A DNA stretch of 23,387 nucleotides, taken from positions 1 through 23,387 of the forward strand of contig JANQEY010000186.1 of NCBI GenBank assembly GCA_028278125.1, given 5' to 3'. Under the pieces are notes generated by a model. That model saw nothing but the letters and a program-made list of their open reading frames with translations. It had not been told where the DNA came from and did no database searches. Each line of letters starts with the position of its first letter. The stretch's first letter is position 1. Below, piece after piece: positions 10,048-18,454 of this stretch. The translations under genes and the position numbers were made by a program. This stretch comes from a bacterium (GTDB lineage Bacteria; Electryoneota; Electryoneia; Electryoneales; Electryoneaceae).

Positions 10048-10354
10048 GATTTACCCCTCCAGGCTTGATAATTAACATGGAACAGGGGAGGTGAGAACGT
10101 GCATGAAGGAAAACAGGACTATCCCGAGTTCCTTTAGTCAGGTTTATTTTTGTTCAGCTTTTATACAGAAATATGACAGGAAATGAATGTGAATATTGGA
10201 AGAATTATTATTGAGTTAATTTATCCTGCCATGACACCTAATAAATAGATTTTTGTTGTGGAATACAAAATCACTGAATGGAATTTTAATTTTATATTGC
10301 CTGGTAGTCTCCGAGAGTTGAAGTAATAAATTAACTATTTATCAAGTATACAAT
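10048..10354. other. Gene-free AT-rich spacer
   Basis: These 307 bases lie between the start of the 10047 gene and the terminator of the gene ending at 10408, both on the minus strand. A TATAAA on the minus strand near 10165 may be a -10 for the 10047 gene, without a convincing -35. A 27-codon plus-strand frame at 10103-10186 has a purine-rich stretch before it but no other support. I see nothing else. Confidence 0.5.
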
Positions 10355-10385
10355 TAAAAAAGCCCGGATAAATAAATCCGGGCTT
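10355..10385 (-). terminator. Terminator of selenoprotein gene A
   Basis: A 10-bp stem AAGCCCGGAT / ATCCGGGCTT with a 6-base loop is followed on the minus strand by TTTTTTAATT. The stem is almost the same as that of the terminator at 8459-8481. Confidence 0.88.
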
Positions 10386-10407
10386 GATAATAAAATATAA
10401 ATATTGA

Positions 10408-11190
10408 TTATTTCAGTAACATCATTTTCCTGGTGCTGCTGAAGCTTGAATTCTCACCGGCAGTTTTTATTGAATAGAAATATACACCACTTGGCATATC
10501 TGAAGCGTTCCAGGAAACTGCATGCCTTCCTGCATCAAATGGCGCATCCGCCAGGACGGCTACTTCACGTCCCATCAAGTCGTATACAGCCAATGTGACC
10601 TGGGTATGTACCGGCAAAGAAAATTCAATCTCAGTTTCCGGGTTGAACGGGTTGGGATAGTTCTGCTCAAGTGAAAATACTTCCGGCAAAGTTCCAGCAG
10701 ATAATTCATCAACTGAATCAAAATCGTATTCAATTAACCAACCAAGGGAATTCAGCATAACTTCATTACGGGAATCCACGTCGGCAATTGCTTCAAACGG
10801 GAAACCCAATAGTAGTGTTCTGTATCCTTCACCTTCATGACGAATTCCAGCTCTACGGATAGTTGAATACTTCAAACAATCTGTACCACCGTCATCCCTT
10901 AATGAACTTGGAATTCCGCGGTTATCCGCTCCATCGCCACCCTGGATATCAAATTCCAGTCCACCGTAGTAAGGATCGGCTTCAACGCCGAACACTGAAG
11001 TTCCCTGTTCAAAATGATCCTGGTATTCTGCACCCATCGAGGTAATTAATGCTGATCCGTCGAGATAGAAAGGTGCCTGGCTACCTGTAATCCAGAGGTT
11101 ACCTCCACCTGCGAGGTATTCATCGAGAGCAGTACATTCCTGGGGAGAGATAGTTCCTGTAGCACCTGTGTACCATATTATCAACTCGGG
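10408..11190 (-). repeat. Near-identical 3' region shared with paralogue B (copy A)
   Basis: From the stop up to about 11190 this DNA is nearly identical to 12675-13457, including an unbroken 64-base identity (10722-10785 with 12989-13052). Beyond about 11190 similarity drops sharply to ordinary paralogue level. The third paralogue is clearly more diverged over the same part. Confidence 0.75.
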
Positions 11191-12456
11191 AGCCACGTCA
11201 TTAATCTCTACCGGATTCAGGACATGTTCGAATTTGTTCCAGTCACTATAAGTCAGGGTACCTGCCAACTGAATATTATTGGCTGCATCTAACGCATTAA
11301 GATAAAAATCTGCATTATTACCTTCGGCATCACCATTTACAACCAGCACCTGTCCCGGAGTGTGGGCATAATAACTGAAACTGTTTGTGAGGACAGGAAG
11401 TCCCTGGGAGGTGACGGTTAATGTTAGTTCGCCGTCAACCGCTTCTACTGCATCGCTTGTGAATATTGTGATTGTGCTGGTATAGTTTTCCCCTGCTGCC
11501 AGCGAAACAGTCGCATCGCCTGTCTGTTCTCCATCAGGTGTGGTGTAGTTAAAGCTCCATTCGGGCGGCATATCAGGAACTACGGTGATGTCATAAACAT
11601 CATCCAGCATGGCAGTGTTTTCGATATAGAGATCATACGTAACTGACTCTGCCGGTGAAGTAAGGTGTGACAAATCCTCTGATTGGGCTACAAAATCGAA
11701 CCCAAATCCCAATTCAGCCCAGTTAGACTGGAGTACTTCCTCAGTATCATCATCTTGTACAAAAACAACAACTTTGATGTTGGATTGCTCTATTTCCGTA
11801 CCCTCAAGGTCGTGTGGCCAGGGGAAAGTTGTCTCGTACATTTCAGTTGAATTGGCGTCAATGGAAAACTCTAAACCGTCTTCATCAGGTGCCATATCGA
11901 GCATATCATCATGCCACTCATCCTGACCGTCACCAGCAATAAAATCATCCCAGTAAGTAGTTACCAGTACAAAACGGATATACACGTCCCCATCAATAGC
12001 TTCATCGCCACTGGTGACAAAGGCCATTGCAGTTACTTCATCTTCACCCACCGTTGATGCAATATCAATTGTTATTGGGCTTTCGATATCAATTCTATCG
12101 TCGAAATTGGACTGCATCTCAGCATAGTGAGTTGCTTCATCCCAGTACCACCCGGTCATTTGAATTGTGCCATCAAAGAATAAATCCGGAATTCCTCCAA
12201 CTCCATAATAGGTTTCCCTGGCGTCATGTTCCTGTCCGTTGTTGTCATACCATGGATCTGAATAACAGTGGTAAACAATTACCACAACATCATCTGGATT
12301 ATCTGCCGCAAAATCTGCTACCACAGGCGCCGCCTGTGCGCAGTAGCCTCAATACTGTCCGTTAAATTCTTCAAGCAGAACTCTGCGTGGGAATGCAAAC
12401 AGACTTCCTGTCAGAAAGACAAGAATGAATGAAAAAATCATTAACTTACGGTACAT
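10408..12456 (-). CDS. Putative secreted selenoprotein A: UGYC thioredoxin/Omp28-like domain, Rossmann-like domain and sorting domain
   Basis: Read from the ATG at 12456 (GGAGGA 4 bases upstream) to the TAA at 10408, the frame has 683 codons and one internal TGA at 12351-12349 (codon 36). Residues 1-21 are a signal peptide (cleavage after LFA). Then come RRVLLEEFNGQY, the TGA, and GYCAQAAPVVADFA. This is a thioredoxin-fold active site with U-G-Y-C in place of C-G-Y-C, and the cis-proline loop is GGIPDLF (Pro 90). Residues about 130-250 are a beta domain as in Omp28-like proteins, about 255-366 an Ig-like domain, about 368-585 a Rossmann/GATase-like domain, and 598-682 the sorting domain (LEQNYPNPFNPETEIEF to RKMMLLK). 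The inferred role is an exported thiol-disulfide or reductase protein on the cell surface. Selenocysteine is inferred from position, hairpin and paralogues; selA, selB, selC and selD are not in the window. Confidence 0.85.
12317..12347 (-). promoter_or_regulatory. SECIS-like hairpin after the TGA of gene A
   Basis: Numbering bases after the TGA, 11-17 (CACAGGC) pair with 21-27 (GCCTGTG) around a GGC loop at 18-20. A lower stem pairs 2-6 (GCTAC) with 28-32 (GTAGC), leaving a 4-base bulge TGCG on the 5' side. A G at the start of the apical loop, at this distance from UGA, is what is known for bacterial SelB-binding SECIS elements. Confidence 0.75.
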
Positions 12457-12499
12457 ATTCTCCTCCTCAATCCTTAAATTGGTTCTGAATCCTGCTACT

Positions 12500-12540
12500 A
12501 TTGTATACAAGATAGTAAAGAATATTTTTGACGCAATATC
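12500..12540 (-). promoter_or_regulatory. Shared promoter-like element upstream of gene A
   Basis: Read on the minus strand: GATATTGC, nine variable bases, ATTCTTTACTA, one base, CTTGTATACAAT. The same 41-base arrangement stands before paralogue B. TATACAAT fits a -10, placing the transcript start roughly 35-40 bases before the ATG. The centre TTGTATACAA is a perfect palindrome and could instead be an operator. Confidence 0.6.
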
Positions 12541-12617
12541 CTGTGAAAAATTTTACAAAATGTTTTAGGTAAAAAAAGCGTAAAGTAAGCTATTTATTAT
12601 TTTAAGCTAATATTTAC

Positions 12618-12648
12618 ATAAAAATGCCCGAAGTACATTCGGGCATTT
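12618..12648 (-). terminator. Terminator of selenoprotein gene B
   Basis: An 11-bp stem AAATGCCCGAA / TTCGGGCATTT with a 5-base loop is followed on the minus strand by TTTTATGTAAAT, downstream of the stop at 12675. Confidence 0.88.
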
Positions 12649-12674
12649 AGAATCATTTTATCAGGATATTTTGA

Positions 12675-13457
12675 TTATTTCAGAAGCATCATTTTACGGG
12701 TACTACTAAAACCCGAGTTCTCACCGGCAGTTTTTATTGAATAGAAATATACACCACTTGACATATCTGAAGCGTTCCAACTAACCGTATGCTTTCCTGC
12801 CTCAAATTGAGCATCCGCCAGGACAGCTACTTCACGTCCCATTAAGTCGTATACTGCTAAGGTGACCTGGGCATGTACTGGCAGAGAAAATTCTATCTCT
12901 GTTTCCGGGTTGAACGGGTTTGGATAGTTCTGCTCAAGTGAATATGTGCTGGGAATTGACCCCGCACTCAATTCATCAACTGAATCATAATCGTATTCAA
13001 TTAACCAACCAAGGGAATTCAGCATAACTTCATTACGGGAATCCACGTCGGCTATTGCTTCGAATGGGAATCCTAATAGAAGTGTTCTGTATCCTTCACC
13101 TTCATGACGAATTCCGGCTCTACGGATAGTTGAATATTTTAAACAATCTGTACCACCGTCATCCCTTAATGAACTTGGAATCCCACGGTTATCCGCTCCA
13201 TCGCCACCCTGGATATCAAATTCCAGTCCACCGTAGTAAGGATCATCTTCTACACCAAAGACAGAAATCCCCTGTTCAAATTGTTCCTGATATTCTGCTC
13301 CCATCGATGTTATTAATGCTGATCCGTCGAGATAAAAAGGTGCCTGGCTACCTGTAATCCAGAGGTTACCACCTCCTGCCAGGAATTCATCAAGAACTGT
13401 ACATTCCTGGGGAGAAATAGTTCCTGTAGCACCTGTGTACCATATTATCAGCTCGGG
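12675..13457 (-). repeat. Near-identical 3' region shared with paralogue A (copy B)
   Basis: This is the partner of 10408-11190. It encodes part of the Rossmann-like domain and the whole sorting domain. The 5' two-thirds of the two genes are much less similar. Confidence 0.75.
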
Positions 13458-14702
13458 TGTTGCGTCTAAAATTTCTGCGGGAACTAGAACATTTTCAGCT
13501 TTATTCCAGAAACTGAAGTTCAAGTCGCCTGCCAGAACTGTTTCTTCAGCCGCTAGCAATGCGTCATTATAGAAACTTTCGAAGTTTCCTTCGGACTCAC
13601 CATTTATAACAAGTATTTGACCGCTCGCGTGAACATAATAATTATAAGTATTCGTAAAAACTGGAACTGATTGCGATGTCACCGTGAATGAAATCATTCC
13701 ATCTTCAGCGGGAGATGCCGCATCTGTAGTAACTGAGATAGTACTGATATAGTTCTCTTCGGGTAACAGAGTCAGCGCATAGTCTCCAGTTGTCTCTCCG
13801 TCTGGAGTAGTATACTCGTATGACCATCCCGGTGGAATGTCGGAGACTACAGTTATGTCGTAAGTATCTTCCAAAAGCCCTGAATTACCGATTTCCAGGC
13901 TGAAATCAGTCATTGTCCCTGCCGGTACCAGGTGGTTGGTTACGTCGCTGACGGAATAAAAATCAAAACCACCACCGATTGCTGCCATTTCGGATTGAAG
14001 GACATCTTTTGTATCATCGTTCTGTACCCAGACCAGTGCAGTAACTTCCTCTTCAGTTAGTACATCATTATTAAGAGTAATCGGCCAGTTGAACGATGTC
14101 TCGAATATTTCTGTCGCGTTTGCATCGATCGTGAACTCCAGGCCATCTGCATCCGGAGCCAGATCAACACAGTCATGGTAGAAGTCTGTCTGTCCATTAC
14201 TTGCTCCATTCCAGAATACGTCATTGGAAACTAGAGCGAACCGAATTCGGTGGTCTTCCAGTATATCAGCATCGCTATTTTCAACAATAGCCATTACCTG
14301 CATTTCATCTTCTAATGGAATAGTAATAATCTGGATACTGACTGGGCTTTCATTTTCCATTCTATCGTCGACAGCGTTACCTATTGAAGCATCGTTAATA
14401 GGCCAGATATCGAGCTCACCACCTACCCAGAGAGTTGGGATCGCTGTAACATTGTAATAACTGAACCGATCTTCATGTTCAGTACCGTTGACGGTATACC
14501 ATGGATCATTACTACCGTGGTACACAATAACTGAAACCTGGTCAGGATTATCTACAGAATAGTCGTGTATCGCCTGCGCCGCAGCCGGACAGGTTGGTCA
14601 CCACTCTGTCATAAATTCTTCAAGCAGAACACGCCTGGGGAAAGCCCACAGCGTTCCCACCAGAAGAAGAACCAAGAATACACTTAAAAGTGTCCTGTAC
14701 AT
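12675..14702 (-). CDS. Putative secreted selenoprotein B: UPTC thioredoxin/Omp28-like domain, Rossmann-like domain and sorting domain
   Basis: The frame runs from ATG at 14702 (GGAGGA 4 bases upstream) to TAA at 12675: 676 codons with one internal TGA at 14600-14598 (codon 35). A 20-residue signal peptide ends in LWA. The redox site reads RRVLLEEFMTEW, TGA, PTCPAAAQAIHDY, so U-P-T-C replaces C-P-T-C, and the cis-proline loop is AIPTLW (Pro 89). Domain order is as in paralogue A: Omp28-like beta domain, Ig-like domain, Rossmann/GATase-like domain and sorting domain ending RKMMLLK. Without readthrough the first usable downstream start would give a sorting-domain protein with no signal peptide, which makes no biological sense. 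The redox domain resembles paralogue C more than A, while its 3' third is almost identical to A. The hairpin after the TGA has one G-G mismatch and is the weakest of the three. Confidence 0.85.
14566..14591 (-). promoter_or_regulatory. SECIS-like hairpin after the TGA of gene B
   Basis: Bases 14-17 after the TGA (CTGC) pair with 21-24 (GCAG) around a GGC loop at 18-20. Then comes a G-G mismatch, CG pairing with CG, and a possible outer TGT/ACA stem with small bulges. The loop position and sequence are the same as in A and C. Confidence 0.6.
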
Positions 14703-14737
14703 ATTTTCCTCCAAAAGTTGAAATGATTTTTCCGGCC

Positions 14738-14778
14738 ATTGTATACAAGTTAGTAAAGAATTCCCTCAAAGCAATATC
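14738..14778 (-). promoter_or_regulatory. Shared promoter-like element upstream of gene B
   Basis: It has the same 41-base layout as at 12500-12540: GATATTGC, nine bases, ATTCTTTACTA, one base, CTTGTATACAAT. Here the nine variable bases include TTGAGG, 18 bases before TATACA, a fair sigma-70-like pair. It ends 35 bases before the ATG. Confidence 0.6.
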
Positions 14779-14850
14779 AGTCGAGAGAAATTGCATCGTG
14801 ACATGAGGCAGATGTTTATAAATTTAATAACCGGTGAATAATCTTAAAAC

Positions 14851-14877
14851 AAAAAACGCCCGAACATTATTCGGGCG
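14851..14877 (-). terminator. Terminator of selenoprotein gene C
   Basis: An 8-bp stem CGCCCGAA / TTCGGGCG with a 5-base loop is followed on the minus strand by TTTTTTG. Confidence 0.85.
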
Positions 14878-14903
14878 AATGAATTTTATAACTGAATATT
14901 TAA

Positions 14904-16934
14904 CTATTTCAGTAGCATCATTTTACGCGTGCTACTAAAATTGGAATAATTTTCACTTGTACTGAGACTGTAGAAATATATTCCACTCGGTAATCCGGCG
15001 GCATTCCACGAAACAGAATGAGTACCAATTGAATATTGTCCGTTTGCTAAAACAGTAACTTCACGACCCATCATGTCAAAGATTGACAATTTTACCCTGG
15101 AGTTCTCAGGGAGCGTGAAGGTGATATCAGTTTCAGGGTTAAATGGATTGGGATAGTTCTGGTTCAGGGCAAATGAAGACGGAACAGATCCTTCAACCCT
15201 TTCATCAACGGGGTTGTAAAGATAATCGATCAACCAGATCCACGAGTATAACATCACGCTGGTCCTGCTTTCCGAATCGGCTATTGCTTCAAATGGGAAT
15301 CCAAACAGTAATGTTCGATACCCATCGCCCTGGTAACGAATCCCAGCATTTCGTATAGTTGAGTACATCAGGCATTCTGTTCCACCTGCGGTATTCAAAG
15401 AGCTGGGTGTACCACGGTTATCAGCACCATCACCACCCATGATATCAAATTCCAGGTCGACAAAGTAGGGATCTTCCTCGGCAGAATGAACTGCATAACC
15501 CTGTTCAAATGGACTTTGGTAAGCTGCACCCATCATGGTAATTAAGGATGAACCGTCAAGGTAAAACGGGGCATTGCTACCGCTTATCCAGAGAGTACCT
15601 CCAGCATTCAGGTAATTCTCAAGCTCAACCATTTCGAGAGGATGAAGGGTTCCACCATCACCGGTGTACCAGATCACCATGAGAGGAGAAGATTCTACAA
15701 TTTCTACGGGATTGAGCAGATGTTCAGATTTATTCCAGGTGCTGTACCTGAAATCACTATCAACAGTTAGTCCCTGAACCTCAGCGATAGCATCCATGTA
15801 ATAGTCTGAATAGTTACCCGCGGGATCACCATTAATTATGAGGATTTCACCGGCAGCGTGAGTATAATAATCATATGTGTATGTAAACGGTGGTACCGCT
15901 TGTGATGTCACTGTGAAAGAGATGATACCATCCACTCCCATTGTAACACCACTTGTTTCGATAGTAATGGTACTGGTGAATGTTTCATCGGGGATCAAGG
16001 TTATTGTTGAGTTCTCACTGGTCTCGCCATCGGGTGTTGTATAACTGAAATCCCATTCTTCAGGAACGTTTGAGGCGATCGTAATGTCATATGAATCTTC
16101 CAATAGACCTATATTGGCGATTTCCAGTTCGAATTCTACAACATCTCCGGGTGCTACCAGGTGGTCAGTAGTTTCGCTGATAGTGTAAAAATCATATCCA
16201 CCGCCGAGCTCATTCATTTCGGATTGAATAACCTCTTTTGTATCATCGTTCTGAATCCAGACAAGAGCGGATACATTATCTTCCTCGAGTATTTCTTCAA
16301 GCAGCTCTATAGGCCAGTTGAAATAGGTCTCATATACTTCAACGGAATTCGCTTCAATCGTGAACTCCAACCCATCAGCGTCTGGTGCCATATCGATACA
16401 ACTGTGATAAAAATCTTCCTGGCCGTTATACGCACCGTCCCACCACATGTAGTTTGATACCAGTGCAAACCTGATCTGGTGATCCGCAGTTATAGCTTCG
16501 TCACCGCTTTCAACTATAGCAAGCACCTGGATTTCATCTTCAAAGGGAATGGTGATCAACTCGATACTGACCGGGCTTTCGATTTCAACCCGTTCATCAA
16601 CAGCGTTGCCAATATTGAGTGCATCAATAGGGTAAACATTTGTTTCACCATCTGCTATCAGAGTTGGTATGCCGAATACATTGTAATAATCAATCCTGGC
16701 ATCATGTTCTGATCCGTTAATATCACACCAGGGACTGGGTGGGAAGTAATATGCTATCGTTGTAACGAGGTCAGGATTTTCCTCATAAAAGTCGTGAATA
16801 GCCTGCGCCGCAGGCCCGCAAGGACCTCAATTATGTGCCCCGAATTCTTCGAGTAGTACTTTCCTTGGGAACGCAAACAGAGTTCCTGCCAGGAGAGCAG
16901 TAATAACCGTACAAATCATCAATTTTTTAAACAT
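14904..16934 (-). CDS. Putative secreted selenoprotein C: UGPC thioredoxin/Omp28-like domain, Rossmann-like domain and sorting domain
   Basis: The frame runs from ATG at 16934 (GGAGGGAGAA just before it) to TAG at 14904: 677 codons with one internal TGA at 16829-16827 (codon 36). A 21-residue signal peptide ends in LFA. The site reads RKVLLEEFGAHN, TGA, GPCGPAAQAIHDF, so it is the classic thioredoxin CGPC with selenocysteine in the first place. The cis-proline loop is GIPTLI (Pro 90). A further Cys at 70 (PSPWCD) is not shared with B. The later domains match A and B but are more diverged; the sorting domain starts LNQNYPNPFNPETDITF and ends RKMMLLK. It lies 160 bases downstream of the flavodiiron gene on the same strand with no visible terminator between, so co-transcription is possible. 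The 41-base element of A and B was not found upstream. Confidence 0.87.
16800..16816 (-). promoter_or_regulatory. SECIS-like hairpin after the TGA of gene C
   Basis: Bases 11-17 after the TGA (GGGCCTG C, closing on the loop) pair with 21-27 (GCAGGCT): six Watson-Crick pairs and one G-U, with the GGC loop at 18-20. It is compact and stable, with the loop at the same distance as in A and B. Confidence 0.75.
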
Positions 16935-17094
16935 TTCTCCCTCCACTAAAATTAGGTATAGATGCTCCTGAAGATACTCTAAAGTATTAAATTCTCTCAC
17001 TCTGCACAATAAAAGTCGCATTAAGAAATAAATATTTTCAGTATTTCTCCTCCATCACGTTTGAGCTATTCGACAGCGTTCCATTTTATTAGAA

Positions 17095-18300
17095 TTACGA
17101 ACCTTTAATCAATTTGCCCAGTTCATTTCCAAATTCAAAACATTGACCAAGGATCTCATCGTCTGGTTTGTATTTCACCTGCAACGGCTCCAGTGGTATG
17201 TCCGCTTTGATTTCTTCGAGATAAGAAACTATCTGTTTTGTCGCCGCAGGGCTCCATCCATAAGATCCAAAAGCTGCTCCGGTAATTTTATGGTTCTTAG
17301 GTTTCAAACCTTTCAGGTATGTAAGGATATCAGCAACAGTGGGGAAGAGGCCGGCGTTGAGATTCGGGCTTCCCACTAACATAGCAGAAGCGTCGAGTAA
17401 TTCCGTTGCGATTACACTTCTCGGTGTACGACTTAGAGGCAACACCTTGACATCTACACCTGCTTCAAAGATTCCATCGGCAATTACACCCGCCATTTTC
17501 GATGTGCTTTGCCACATGGTATCGTAGACAACGACTGCTTTTTTCTCAGTTTCGTGATTTATCCACTTCCTGTAAAGGTTAATTATCCAGTCAAGTTTCT
17601 CACGCCATACAGGACCATGATCGGGAGCGATTATCTCTACCGGTTCAGAAAATGACTGCACTTTTTCAATAACCTTGCCTGTAGCAGCGGAAAAAGGCCA
17701 GAGGATGTTGGCGAAATAAGTTTTTGCTTCATATTCAAGAATCCAGGGATCTATCTCGTCGGCGAACCTTTCCATTGAGGCGAGGTGCATCCCAAAAGCG
17801 TCATTGGTGAACAGAATCTTGTCCTTATCCAGGTAAGTAAACATGCTGTCCGGCCAGTGAACCATCTTCGCGTCAAGGAATTGGAGCTTCATGTCTCCCA
17901 GGTCGAGAACATCACCCTCATTCGCGGTTTCTATCTGCCAGCCTTCATGAAAATGCAACTCCAATGCTACTACACCCTTTGGCGAAGCAAATATCTTCTC
18001 AGGTTGGATTTCCCTGATAACATCCGGGAGGGATCCCGTATGATCCATCTCTGAATGGTTGGAGATCAGATAATCTATTCTTGACGGGTGTATGACGGAA
18101 TTTATCCTCGCTAACATCTCTTCCCTGAAAGGTGCTTTAACTGTATCTACCAGGGCGATTTTCTCACCCAGGACGAGGTAGGCGTTATAGGTGCTGCCAC
18201 GTTCAGTCGTATAACCGTGAAAATCCGTTAATTCCCAGTCAATAGCCCCCACCCAGTATACATTGTCGCTTATTTGCACAGCCCTGAAACTGTTTCCCAT
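17095..18300 (-). CDS. Flavodiiron protein (A-type flavoprotein, O2/NO reductase)
   Basis: The 401 residues match the two-domain class A flavodiiron proteins. The N-terminal metallo-beta-lactamase-like domain keeps every diiron ligand at the expected places: H82, E84, D86 and H87 in NHSEMDHTGS, H148 in KMVHWPD, D167 in FTNDAFG and H228 in APDHGPVW. From about residue 254 comes a flavodoxin-like FMN domain (AVVVYDTMWQSTSKMA, VGSPNLNAGLFP, AAFGSYGWSP). No C-terminal rubredoxin domain is present, so electrons must come from a separate carrier. These cytoplasmic enzymes reduce O2 to water or NO to N2O, protecting anaerobes. GGAGGA lies 7 bases before the ATG. The promoter faces the divergent thioesterase gene. 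Selenoprotein C follows on the same strand. Confidence 0.96.
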   Translation of the reverse strand: MGNSFRAVQISDNVYWVGAIDWELTDFHGYTTERGSTYNAYLVLGEKIALVDTVKAPFREEMLARINSVIHPSRIDYLISNHSEMDHTGSLPDVIREIQPEKIFASPKGVVALELHFHEGWQIETANEGDVLDLGDMKLQFLDAKMVHWPDSMFTYLDKDKILFTNDAFGMHLASMERFADEIDPWILEYEAKTYFANILWPFSAATGKVIEKVQSFSEPVEIIAPDHGPVWREKLDWIINLYRKWINHETEKKAVVVYDTMWQSTSKMAGVIADGIFEAGVDVKVLPLSRTPRSVIATELLDASAMLVGSPNLNAGLFPTVADILTYLKGLKPKNHKITGAAFGSYGWSPAATKQIVSYLEEIKADIPLEPLQVKYKPDDEILGQCFEFGNELGKLIKGS

Positions 18301-18341
18301 GTAAAAATCCTCCGAAAATTCCTGTTTAATTTCTATCCGGC

Positions 18342-18370
18342 AATATATAAAATGGCATTAGCTTAGTGAA
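18342..18370 (-). promoter_or_regulatory. Candidate promoter of the flavodiiron gene
   Basis: On the minus strand TTCACT and TATATT are 17 bases apart, giving a leader of about 35 bases before the ATG at 18300. Confidence 0.45.
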
Positions 18371-18454
18371 CATATTTAATGGAGACCAATCAACTGAGCA
18401 TTTACTCCGGTATTTATTCATATTTACTTTGTTTCAGCAATAAAGGAGATCTCG

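Noticed and set aside
10103..10186. A 27-codon plus-strand frame preceded by AGGGGAGGTGAG
   Set aside because: Only the purine-rich stretch supports it. The composition is not protein-like and it lies in the leader of a minus-strand gene.
14904..16559. Shorter reading of the paralogues starting at internal start codons (16559, 14525, 12324)
   Set aside because: These starts lack ribosome binding sites and signal peptides and would remove the thioredoxin active site, although the proteins carry an export sorting domain.
12349..16829. Three TGAs as sequencing errors or pseudogenes
   Set aside because: One stop per gene, always at the same motif position, with open frames of about 640 codons after each, intact signal peptides before each and matched hairpins. 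Random damage would not do this three times.
16827..17021. A 64-codon gene starting at 17021
   Set aside because: Its second half is the leader of selenoprotein C. The ribosome binding site and signal peptide favour the ATG at 16934.
16935..17094. The 41-base element of genes A and B upstream of gene C
   Set aside because: The blocks CTTGTATACAAT and GATATTGC are absent. Only loose AT-rich similarity remains.
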